From Dactylis glomerata (lineage: Eukaryota; Streptophyta; Magnoliopsida; Poales; Poaceae), in the NCBI GenBank assembly GCA_007115705.1, contig QXEO01000247.1, forward strand, positions 16,745,952 through 16,809,951: DNA of 64,000 bases, written 5' to 3'. Below are positions 29,462 through 39,829 of the stretch, piece by piece; the stretch's first letter is position 1; each line of letters begins with the position of its first letter. The notes beneath the pieces are model-generated. The model was not told where the DNA came from. It searched no databases and saw only the letters and a list, made by a program, of their open reading frames with translations. The position numbers and the translations under genes were made by a program.

Positions 29462-32166
29462 ATGGAGGCCGCGAGCAAGGGCCCTAAGCTGCGACGACCC
29501 GGCGATCCTCCCGCGCGCTACGGTAAGAAACCCTAACCCTAAATCCCCAATATTCTGAGTCGTAGCTGCAGTAGATGTTCCTAAGCTCAAATCGGCGATA
29601 GATTGTGATGATTTGCTCGCTTTTTAGGACCATTTGAGGACGAGTTTACAGTAGAGATAAATTATGCTGGGTTTTTTTTGCGGATTCGGGCCATCGAAGA
29701 GCTATATTGATGGAAAAGTAGCTCCGTTTGATCGTTGTGAAGCGGACACATGGTCTCCCCTGTGGCTCTTAGATTTCATGCAGCAGTTAGGCTACCATCA
29801 ACCAGAAAAATATGCTATATACTGGCTGCTCCCTGGAATGACCATGGACATAGGACTACGACATGTTGACACTGATACTGACACGCTGAGCATGATTGCT
29901 GTCGTTCCAAAGTTCCATTTTTTCAATTGTATGTTGACCACAAGGATATTCATATTCCTCACACTGTAACCATTGATGATGTTGTGATCTGTGGTTCTCC
30001 TGAGCTGCCTCCTGTGTTGAGCCCAAAAGCAGCTGGCAGGAGCAATGCGGGCAGCAGCAGTGATCCAGCTAGGCAGCAGCAGCAGCAGAATACTGGCCAT
30101 GAGATGAGAAGAAGTAGGAGGAAGCTGGGTGTGGAAGAAGAAGCACATGCTGCAGAACAAGCACATGAGAGTGAAGACAGCGAGTTCGATGAAGACTGGG
30201 TTGACTCTGACAATGAGGTAGCAGCAGATGATGATGATTTGTATGAAGAATGGGTGGATGAAAAATTTGAGGAAAAGAAGAAGAACACATCAAAATGGGT
30301 TGATGACAGTGACTATGACACAGAAAATGATTTTGAGGACCTGCAAGATTCAGACATTGAAGATGTTGAGTCAGCTGATGAAGTTGAGGTAACTGACAAG
30401 TATGGAAGGAAGACAATTAAGAAGAAAGTGAGGATGAAAAGGTGGAGGCCTGAGAACATGAAACAAGTGGAATTCCACATTGGCATGGTGTTTGTGTCAG
30501 TGAAGGAACTAAGAACTGCTATACAAGAATACATTGTGCAACAAAGAGTACAGATTCATTACATGAAGAATGATTTGCAGAGGGTTAGGGCTGCTTGTAT
30601 GGGTGAACCAAAGTGTCAATGGTACTTATATGCTGCACCTGATAGCAGGAAGGAAGCTTGGACAGTGAAGAAATATGAGAAAGGGCATAACTATGAAAGG
30701 GACTGGAAACTAAAGCAGTTCACAGCAAGATATCTGGCTGGGAAGTATTTGGAGAAATTCAGAGTTAATGATAAGATGTCCATCAAAAACTTTGCTAGGC
30801 TCATTGAACAAGACTTCAACATGTCTGCAAGCAGAAGCAAGCTAGAAAGGGCAAGAAGGATTGCACTAAAGCAAATACATGGAGATGAATTGGCACAGTA
30901 CAGTTTACTCTGGGATTTTGCAGCTGAAGTTAGGAGATCAAATCCTGGCAGTATAATGTTTGTCAATGCAAGGCTTGGATTGTTTGAGAACTGCTACATG
31001 TCACTAGATGCATGCAAGAGAGGGTTCATGGCAGGTTGCAGGCCCATCATAGGCATTGATGGGTGCCATATTAAGAACAGATTTGGTGGAGTCATGCTGG
31101 TAGCTGTAGGAGTAGACCCAAACGATTGTATTTTCCCAATTTCCATTGGTATAGTTGAGGTGGAAGATACCCAAAGTTGGAAATGGTTTCTGGGCACTTT
31201 AAAAGAAGATCTAGGCATAGAGAACACAAGGCCATGGACTTTTATGAGTGATAGGCAGAAGGTAATATTTATTTGTGCCTATGGCATTCTTATTTAACAA
31301 AATTAAGGATTATCTATGCATATGCCATTGTTATGTGACAAGATTTGCTGCTACTGCAGGGATTGATCAATGCTGTGAATGCTTTGTGGCCTGATGCACA
31401 ACACAGGTTTTGTGTTAGGCACCTTCATCAAAACTTTGCAAGGAATGGGTGGAGAAGTGACATTTTCAAGAACAAGTTATGGCAAATTGCAAGAGCTACA
31501 CGTGAGGCAGACTGGCAGATGTACATGGATGAGATGAAAGCACTAGATGAAGGAGCATTTGAGTACTTGAATGCAATTGACCCAAGGCAATGGTGCAAGG
31601 CATTTTTTGAGGAACTTCCAAAGTGTGATTTTCTTCTCAACAATATTTGTGAAGTGTTCAACAAGTGAGTACCTTTTCATATCAAAACATTAGCAGTACC
31701 TTTTCATATCAAAACATTAGCAGTACCTTTTCATATGGGCACATTAGCAGTACATTTACATCTCCATTGCTGTAGGTACATATTAGATACTAGAGAACTG
31801 CCCATAGTTACTAGTCTCAAGAAGATCATGGATAAGATAATGATAAGGTTTTTCATCAAGAGGCAAGAACTAGCAGAAATGTGTGGTACCATTTATCCCA
31901 AAATTAGGAAGAAGCTTGACAAAAACATAGATTTTGCCAACAACTATGAAGCATTGCCTTCTGTAGAACATCTATTCAAGGTCAATGGTTTGCATGGGGA
32001 ATATGAAGTAAGAATAGATAAAATGGAATGCTCATGTAGAGCCTGGCAGCTCTCTAGAATTCCCTGTAGACATGCTTGTGCATGTTTGAGACATGAAAGG
32101 ATCAAACCAGAGTCAGTTGTGCACAAATGCTACAGCCTTGATGCATTCAGAGCTACTTACAGTTAG
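29462..32166 (+). pseudogene. MuDR-like transposase of the MULE, frameshifted and 3'-truncated
   Basis: Exons 29462-29522, 29628-31261, 31360-31664 and 31776-32166 join in phase at GT-AG introns. An N-terminal domain (nt 29640-29980) is followed by an acidic linker, a MuDR DNA-binding domain (nt ~30460-30760), the DDE core with aspartates in GIDGCH (~31050) and MSDRQK (~31250), the CVRHLHQNF segment after intron 2, and a SWIM zinc finger (CxCx..CxHxC, nt ~32030-32080). Two single-base shifts break the N-terminus: an extra T in the T8 run near 29670, and a missing T in the T6 run near 29917 that restores the frame. The frame stops at 32164-32166, six bases before the inserted LTR, so the usual C-terminal zinc knuckle is gone. 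Confidence 0.88.
31669..31750 (+). repeat. 27-bp tandem repeat at a transposase intron start
   Basis: Three units with period 27 at 31669, 31696 and 31723 (GTACCTTTTCATAT...ATTAGCA). The first begins within the splice donor of the last intron. Confidence 0.9.
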
Positions 32167-32171
32167 GTGGT

Positions 32172-33820
32172 TGATGGGGCCGAGTCAACGGTGTATGAGA
32201 TGAAGTAAATGACTGGCCAGTTGGAAAACCCAAGAGAAGGTTTTGATGAATATAGCAGCAAGTTTTCCCTCAGTTAAGAACCAAGGTATATCGATCAGGA
32301 GAAAAGCAGACAATACGACTGAAGGTGATGCAGACTAGCTTGCGACGCTTCGGACAATTTATAGGTGGCGCCACGTTCAAGCTCTGCTTGCTAGCTGCAA
32401 CGCGGAACCTGCACACAACACAACCAAATACTTTGTTCCCAACTTGCGATGAGGTTGTCAATCTCACAGGTTTGCTTGAAAACAAAGGTTATGAGCGTAT
32501 CGAGTGGAAAACAGTAAAAGTATGCGAGTAAAGTAAACAGGTGATAGCAATATGATGGAAATAGGACCGGGGTCCACAGTTCACTAGTGGTGTCTCTCCA
32601 TAAGATAAATAACACATGCTGGGTAAACAAATTACAGCTGGGCAATTGATAGAATAAAGGTAAACATGATATGTCAAGAAGATCACTATGCGATTTACTC
32701 TGGACATTACAACAAAATACATAGACTGTCATCCAACTGCATCTATGACTAATAATCCACTTGTGGCGAATCAATCCGAGAACTCCACAAGTATTAAGTT
32801 GCAAACAACAGATAATTGCATTAAGCAAAGTGTGTAATGTAAACAAAGCATATGCCCTTGAGCATATGAATGTTGTTTTCTCCCTAGTAGCAACAGCACA
32901 TCTACCACCTTAGAGGTTTCTGTCACTCCCCCAGGTGAAATAGAGACATGAACCCACTATCGAGCATAAATACCCCATCTTGGAGTCACTAGCAACTACT
33001 CGGCCAAGATAGCTACTAACAACGGAGAGCATGCAAGATCATAAACAACATAGAGATAACAAAAGATATAATTCAGTACAGCAACTTAATCATAAACACC
33101 AATATTCATCGGATCCCAGCAAACCAACATCATAGAATTACATAACGGTGATCTCAATCATGTAGGGCAGCTCATGAGATCTAAACATGAAGCACATGGT
33201 GGAGAAGACAACCATCTAGCTACTGCTATGGACCCATAGTCCAAGGTAGACTACTCACTCATCGCTCCGGAGGCAAGCATGGCGATGAAGAAGACCTCCG
33301 GTGGCGATTCCCCTCTCCGGCAGGGTGCCGGGAAGAGCTTCTAGACCCTCCCGATCTTCGGGTTGACGGCGGCGGCGTATCGCGATGTGTTCTGGAAAAT
33401 TGATCGGGTACTTAGGTTTTTCTCGTCGGGGGGGGGGGGGTCTTTATAGGCGAAGGGGCATCGTCAGAAGTGGCCCGAGGTGGTCTCACAAATAGGGGGC
33501 GCGGCCCAGGGCCTGGCCGCGCTGCCCTGGTGTGAGGGCCCCTCGTGGCCCCACTCCATCTCCTCTTTCGATCTCTGGAAGCTTCCGGGAAAAATAAGAC
33601 TTCAGGAACTTGTTTCGTCTAATTCCAAAAATATTTCCTGTGTATCACTTCTGAAATACAAAAACAGCAGAAAACAGGGAACTGGCACTGTGGCGACTCG
33701 TTAATAGGTTAGTTCCGGAAAATGCATAAAAGTGCCACGAAGTATAACGAAACAGTAGGCAAATGGTGTAAAAACAAGCATGGAGCATCAAAAATTATAG
33801 ATACGTTGGAGACGTATTAA
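32172..33820 (-). repeat. LTR-A, Gypsy LTR (TGATACGTCTCC type)
   Basis: 1649 bp, the same family as the 5' LTR at 57851-61066. On the - strand it begins TTAATACGTCTCC, so the normal TGATACG start is damaged by a small change, and it ends CCCCATCA. It contains a 12-13 base poly-G run near 33428. Confidence 0.85.
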
Positions 33821-35030
33821 GCATCCCCAAGCTTAACTCCTGCTCGTCCTCGAGTAGGTAAGTGATAACAAAAGAATAATTTTTGAGGTGACATGCACCT
33901 ACACAATCTTTGATCATATATGTAAGCATTTGTGAGCTGGGATCATAAGAACTTAAAACATGGGCATGAAGATATAATCTTGACAATAAGAAACTTAGCA
34001 ACCATGTTGTAAACATGAAAATGAACACAAACAAAAGATCATGAAAATGAAGCAATGAAAGTCAAACGTGTGTTCAAATTATAAGGAAAAACATACAAGT
34101 GGTTTTCAGCTTGTCCTTCATGGAGAGCAAAACATAAATGCATAGGACGCCTTCACGTTTAAGAGGGCGACTAGATACAAATAATTTGAGAACAAGTGAA
34201 ACCAACAATATGAATCAATCAATAAAAACTTTGGGACAATGCACATTATACTAAGAATGACAACTTTGCTCTCTTATGGTGCATAAAGAAAGAAGGTGGT
34301 GACTCAACAAAAAAGTAGAAGAAAGACCCTTCGCAGAGGGAAGCAGTGATTGCAAGTTTTATAGACCTTCAAAAATTATGTTACTTGCTGGCTTTGAGCT
34401 CTCATTGCCCCCATCATAAGCATCTTAAATGGTTAAAGTTAATGCGAGAACAATTATGATGCATATGCTTGATAAATCATAAGTCGAAAACCTCGTGCCC
34501 CGTGAATACGAGTACCCAAACCTCATGCTACTTTACTTAGAGTTCCAAGCAAGGCTCTTGTCATTATAAGTATATATGTATCATCGAGAACTGCCAACGG
34601 GGTACCTCCGTGCCCGATGATATGGAACAAGCCCACATCAAAATGACAGGACAAGCAGACAATGAACACCTCGACATCTCTTTTATTTGCCATTTGTTTA
34701 GCTTTTTATTGTGAGATGCGTCGTCGAATGTCCACCATGGGTATGCTGCAAATTTCCACCATGAATTATGCATGGCTTAGATTGGCAGCCCAGACGTTTC
34801 CCTAACACATATACAAACTCCATGATCCCCACAAGATTCCCAATTCATTTCACACCGCGGGCATCCATAAACAAAAGATCACGATATCAACTCAAATAAG
34901 AAGTGCAATGTTGAAAGCTTGCCCCATGACAGCATGGATGGGCTAGAATCCAACTTACAACTTGCAAGTTTAACAACTCAACATAAAAGACCACAATGTC
35001 AAATTTTTAAGAACAAGGAAAAAGTAAAGT
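33821..35030 (-). other. 3' internal region of a Gypsy element, reverse orientation
   Basis: Non-coding 3' region that ends on the - strand with AAGCTTGGGGATGC, the polypurine tract. The outer 520 bases match 36680-37210 in reverse; the part from about 34350 to 34990 does not. Confidence 0.7.
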
Positions 35031-35100
35031 GTGCCTTCCGGTTCGTGAGAGCTTTACTGACCACAATGTCAAATTTTTAAGAACAAGGAAAAAGTAAAGT
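34989..35100 (+). repeat. 42-bp direct repeat at the junction of the two half elements
   Basis: GACCACAATGTCAAATTTTT and the following 22 bases occur at 34989-35030 and again at 35059-35100, identical, with 28 bases between. Confidence 0.9.
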
Positions 35101-37210
35101 AGTATATGCTTAATATGTGGTGGTTTTGGGTTGAAACTTGAAGCAAAAAGGGTTGATTCAATGTTACGCTTACACTAATGTTGCTAATAGAATTGTGTTT
35201 AGTTTTGTATGAAGGAAGTTTTCAAGTGTAGGGATTGGAGAATGATGAGATGAGTTGAAGAATGGACAAAAGCTCAAGCTTGGGGACGCCCATGCATCAC
35301 CCCAAGAAATATCCAAGAAGTATAAGCGTCAAAGCTTGGGGATGCCCCCGAGACACCCCTTCTTCATCGGCAAAAATCAGGTCACCTTTCAAAACACTAT
35401 ATTTTTATTGCTTCATGCACTATGTGTTTTTCTTGGAGCGTCAGTTGTTTTTGTTTTTAGTTTTCTTTTGCTTTGTTTGCTGCAATAAATGGTTAGATCA
35501 CATCGTGTTTCTTTTGGAGGAGATGAACCCGCTTTTCATTTGCCAAGAACGCTCTAGTTTTCACTCTTATCAAAAACCGAGTGTTCTTCTTTTTCTGCTA
35601 CTGCTTTTGGTTTTTGTTTTCACCTTGATTTGCGTTCAGATCTTCTTATATTTATTTATCAAGGTGTATTTTTGCCTCTAGACCATGTTGGTTTTCCTCA
35701 AAAGAGTTGGATTAAAAAAGGTTTTAATTGTGTTGGAAAAGAGAAAAAGCTTTATGCAAAAAAAGTGGTATAAGAAGGAGCTTGTGTAGACTGCGGCTTA
35801 GGCTTTTTCATGTCATGCTTGATGTCTTTTTGATAGTATGCTTAGTGATTTTTGTTGTAGCATGACTTGTCTCAAATGACTGAGATTGCTTAATGAGCAT
35901 TTGAAAAAATCATGCGTTGTTTATATTATTTGGAAGCATTAATTTGGTTTTCTCCTTTGATGATTTATTTGGGTTGAATTGGCACATGCTTACACCATGT
36001 TGACTACAAAAATAAGTCGCCTATAGCCTCTATGATCATTTAGTTTTTGACTTTTGATGCCAACTTATGCTTCTTTTAATGTTGCTTTGTCGCTTTGCAT
36101 GATTATGGCCGTTATTGCTCTCTTAGTTGGTCACTCCCAGTCTTTTGCTAGCCCTCATTTTGTACTGAGTATGATCTCTACTCGTGCATCCAACTCCCAA
36201 AAACCAAGTTTGCCATTGTGTCCACTATAAATTCCTATGCATGGTATTTGTAAGCCATTCGAAAGTAAATTTTCATGTGCTACCTTTGAAAAAATCTTCA
36301 AAATACTTCTCGTTTTGTGACACTGTTTTTAGCTCATGGGGACGTAGTGGTCGGATTTGCTATCTTCCATATTGCTTATTCCAAAAAGAAAAAAAAGGAA
36401 AAAAGAAAAGAAAAAAGGCACTCCTCCATGGAATGTAAATGTTGGTGGGCACCCGATGGAATCGGTTAGCCATGGTTTGTGAAAGGAAAAAAGGTGGGGA
36501 GAAGGGCCAAGCTTTATAAAAGAGCACAAAAGTGCCAATCTCTCTCTCAAAAACTTGCTTCATTTTTTTATGGAAGATAGTAAGAACCCCATTGCTAGTC
36601 ATTGACAAAGACAACCACCTCTCAAAACCAATTTTTATCTCTCTGTTTTATAAATAAAAAGCTCTAGCACATGTTTAATCACTGCTTTTCTCTGCGAAGG
36701 GGCCTTTCTTTTACTTTTATGTTGAGTCACCACCTTCTATCTTTATGCACCGTCTAAGAGAGCATAGTTGTCATTCTGAGTAAAATGTGCATTGTCCCAA
36801 AGTTTATCATTGATTGATTCATGACTATGGTTTCACTTGTTCTTAAATTACTTATATCTAGTCGCCCTCTTAAACTTGAAGGTGTCCTATGCATTTATGT
36901 TTTGCTCTCCACGAGGGACAAGCTGAAAACTATTTATATGTTTTTCCTTATGATTTGAACACACGTTTGACTTTCATTGTTTCATTTTCATGATCTTTTG
37001 TTTGTGTTCATTTTCATGTTATAACATGGTTGCTAAGTCTTTATTGTCAAGATTATATCTTTCATGCCCATGTCTTAAGTTCTTATGATCCCAGCTCACA
37101 AATGCTTACATATATGATCAAGATTGTGATGGTGCATGTCACCTTAAAAACTATTTCTTTTGTTATCACTTACCTACTCGAGGACGAGCAGGAGTTAAGC
37201 TTGGGGATGC
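35101..37210 (+). other. 3' internal region of a Gypsy element, forward orientation
   Basis: It matches 62765-63999 and parts of 54700-55300, the 3' non-coding regions of related elements. Several AAGCTTGGGGA strings occur (35277, 35333, 37198); the last is the polypurine tract before LTR-B. No ORF of interest. Confidence 0.75.
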
Positions 37211-38752
37211 TGATACGTCTCAAACGTATCTATAATTTTTGATGCTACATGCTTGTTTTTACACCATTTGCCTTGTGTTTCGTTACACTTCATGGCGTTT
37301 TTATGCGATTTCCAGAACTAACCTATTGACAAGATGCCACAGTGCCAGTTCCCTGTTTTCTGCTATTTTTGTGTTTCAGAAAAGCTACACAGGAAATATT
37401 CTTGGAATTGGACGAAACAAGTTCTAGAGTCTTATTTTTCCCGGAAGCTTCCCGAAGACCAAAAGAGAGCCGGAGGGGGGCCAGAGGCTGCCCTCACACG
37501 TAGGGGGCACGACCCAGCCCCTGGCCGTGCACCCCTAGTGTGAGAAGCCCCTGGTCGCCTCCCAACGATGCCCCTTCGCCTATATAAAGCCTCGGGACGG
37601 AAAACCCTAGGGGAGTCGGCGAAATTTCCAAAACAGTTCTGTAGCTCCGCTGCCGCCACCGACGAATTTTGGGGGATAGAAGTCTCTGTTCCGGCACCCT
37701 GCCGGGATGGGGAAGTGCCCTCAGAGCCATCTCCATCGGTCTCCATCGTCGTCTCCACCGTCTCCATCGACCTCACCGCCATCTCCATCAACCTTGCTGT
37801 CTCCTATGATGAGGAGGGAGTAATTCACCCCTGGGGCTGAGGGCTCTACCGGTAGCTATGTGGTTCACCTCTCTCTCTCCTATGATGTGATCTTTATGTG
37901 ATCGTGAGCTTTGTATCATGTTAAATAAGTAGATGTTACTCTTCTTCATTATATGTACTCTAGTGTGTTATTAAAGTAATCTATTCCTCCTGCCATGGTG
38001 TAACGGTGATAGTGCGTGCATCATGGTGGTACTTGGTCTAGGCTACGATTGTGATCTCTTATGGATTATGAGAATAATTATCACTATAATAGTATTGAAG
38101 TGATCTATTCCTCCTTTCATGGTGTAATGTTGACAGTGTGTGCACCGTGTTAGTACTTGGTCTAAGTTGCAATAATATCTATCTTGAGTTGTGATTTGAT
38201 TTGGATATCTCTATGAGTGGTGTTTGTCAAGTACTTGATGAACTTTGAGGAGTGCTTCGTAGCCCTACGCAATGATTAGTGTTATTCAATAGGAGAGTAA
38301 TTCAGAGTGCCATAATGAAGAGAAGTTATTTATTTGCTCAATTATGTTATATTTGTTGGGAGTGTGTCCACTAGTGAAAGTATGATCCCTAGGCCTTGTT
38401 TCCAAGCTTTGCACACCGTTTACTTGCTGTTTTGTTACTTGTTTGCTTGCTGCCATTTTTATTCCAGATTGAATTTACTACTTATAATCATCACTACTAC
38501 TTGTATTTCACTATCTCTTCGCCGAACTAGTGCACCTATACATCTGAAAAGTGTATTGGGTGTGTTGGGGACACAAGAGACTTTCTGTATCGTAATTGCA
38601 GGGTTGCTTGAGAGGGATAGCTTTGACCTTTTCCTCCCTGAGTTCGATAAACCTTGGGTGATCCACTTAAGGGAAACTTGCTGCTGCTCTACAAACCTCT
38701 GCACTTGGAGGCCCAACACTGTCTACAAGAGCAGACGCGTGCGTAGGCATCA
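37211..38752 (+). repeat. LTR-B, Gypsy LTR of the solo-LTR family
   Basis: 1542 bp, TGATACGTCTC to GGCATCA, and close to the solo LTR at 59226-60791. A TATATAAA box lies at 37581-37588 in the same place as in that copy. Confidence 0.88.
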
Positions 38753-38826
38753 ACCAGCGACAAGGATGGAGCTGCTGCCTTCCTCCTCGGTCGCACTGCA
38801 GTAGACGAGCTCCCGGAGACACTCAT
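38753..38826 (-). pseudogene. 5' fragment of a second MULE gene, truncated
   Basis: On the - strand an ATG at 38826 opens a frame of about 24 residues rich in Ser, Arg and Ala (MSVSGSSS start) that is cut at 38753 by the inserted LTR. It converges on the transposase gene, as a second gene of a Mutator element would. Too short to identify. Confidence 0.4.
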
Positions 38827-38960
38827 GGCGACGGTGGCGGCGCAAGAGCACAGAGTTGGGGAATAAGAGCTAGGGACTGGGGACTTAGAAGGTGGCTAAA
38901 TATAATGGTTCATTTGCAAAATTGCCAACGCCCAGCCACGGGAAATCTCCCGCCTAACGA

Positions 38961-39119
38961 CCCACTGCCGATGTGGCAACGGTCAATGCTGGTCAGACAC
39001 GATTAGGACCTCGCGTGAAGCAGCAATGAAAGATTTAGGACCTACTTATTCCGTTTTAAAGATTAGGGACTAACTTGATGTAGCGGGAGAAGAATTAGGA
39101 CCGCCCGTACATTTAACTC
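38961..39119 (-). repeat. MULE right terminal inverted repeat
   Basis: Reverse complement of 29126-29284, followed directly by the second TTCGAAATA copy (39120-39128). Confidence 0.93.
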
Positions 39120-39265
39120 TTCGAAATATGCCACTATTGTTTTTGAGCCTACAGTGAGATGTGTTGTTCGAAGCCAAAGAAACCATTACTTGCACGATTA
39201 TTGATCTCATGATATATTTATTCCGTTCCATCTTGCTCTCGCCTAGTGTGCAGATCTCTATATAT

Positions 39266-39829
39266 CTAATTTAACAGTTGTTCCGCTGCAATATCATCTT
39301 GCTCAGCGGGCGGTATGCAGGGCCAGGGAAAAGGCGGGTAGTATTCCGGGTAGTTCTCCATGCACCTCTTCGTCGCAGCCAGGAGCTCGGAGCAACGCTC
39401 GATGACCTCGCTGCCCTCTGCCATCGCCTCCTCCACGCACTTGTCCCACCGGACGAACTCCTCCCCGCACCCGCCGCCCTTCATGTACACGCAGAAGGGG
39501 CAGTCCTCATCCTCCTCCTCAACGGCTTCTGCGTCCAAGACCACCCTCTCCCCCACCGCTTTGCCTCCGGAAGCGTCTGCGGCAGCGGAGGCAGCGGATT
39601 GGATCTCTTCTTTTACCGGTGAATCACCGGGCGCAGCGGCCTCCTGGGGCGCATCTGCGACAGCGCCATGCTGGAGCTGGATATCTTCTTTGGCTGGTGG
39701 ATCGGCGGGCGCAGCGGCCTCCTGGGGTACATCTTCTATGGAGCCATGCTGGATATTCACTTTGGCTGGTGGATCGTCGGGCGTGACGGCCTCTGGAGGA
39801 AGAGAGGCGGCGGAGGCGGCGACTCCCAT
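39266..39829 (-). CDS. GCK-domain protein, copy 2 (twin CX9C cysteine pattern)
   Basis: 187 residues, single exon, ATG at 39829. It is paralogous to 26627-27361: the same MGxAAS start, three PPAKEDIQ-like repeats in the N-terminal half and the same cysteine spacing (110, 113, 121, 131, 146, 156), again twin CX9C. The lysine of the eponymous GGGCK is replaced by glycine (GGGCG). The acidic C-terminal extension of copy 1 is absent; instead there is a short Pro-rich tail with an extra cysteine (171). The upstream sequence (GCTTAAACCCTA) matches that of copy 1, so the duplication included the proximal promoter. The stop is 147 bases from the MULE end, so its 3' untranslated region is probably affected by that insertion. 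Confidence 0.83.
   Translation of the reverse strand: MGVAASAASLPPEAVTPDDPPAKVNIQHGSIEDVPQEAAAPADPPAKEDIQLQHGAVADAPQEAAAPGDSPVKEEIQSAASAAADASGGKAVGERVVLDAEAVEEEDEDCPFCVYMKGGGCGEEFVRWDKCVEEAMAEGSEVIERCSELLAATKRCMENYPEYYPPFPWPCIPPAEQDDIAAEQLLN

Larger units (their letters stand above)
32172..38752. mobile_element. Inverted pair of 5'-truncated Gypsy elements inside the MULE
   Basis: The order is LTR-A (-), 3' internal region (-), junction near 35031-35100, 3' internal region (+), LTR-B (+). Both LTRs are 3' LTRs facing outward; no primer-binding site, gag or pol is present between them. The inner 3' regions are near-copies of each other in opposite direction (33821-34345 against 36680-37210). 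The outer edges are TGAT at 32172 and ATCA at 38752, with MULE sequence on both sides but no matching 5-bp duplication (GTGGT and ACCAG). Confidence 0.8.
29126..39119 (+). mobile_element. Mutator-like element (MULE) with 9-bp target duplication
   Basis: The terminal inverted repeats are about 160 bp (29126-29284 and 38961-39119) and start GAGTTAAATGTACGGGCGG. They are flanked by the identical 9-mer TTCGAAATA at 29117-29125 and 39120-39128, the duplication length of Mutator transposons. Inside are a MuDR-like transposase gene, a short convergent ORF at the right end, and about 6.6 kb of later Gypsy DNA (32172-38752). Its own sequence is therefore about 3.4 kb. The N-terminal frameshifts and the insertion in the transposase make it immobile on its own. 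Confidence 0.95.

Noticed and set aside
35255..35681. ORFs in the 3' internal regions (also 62934-63527)
   Set aside because: Located in non-coding parts shared among families with indels that do not respect the frame.
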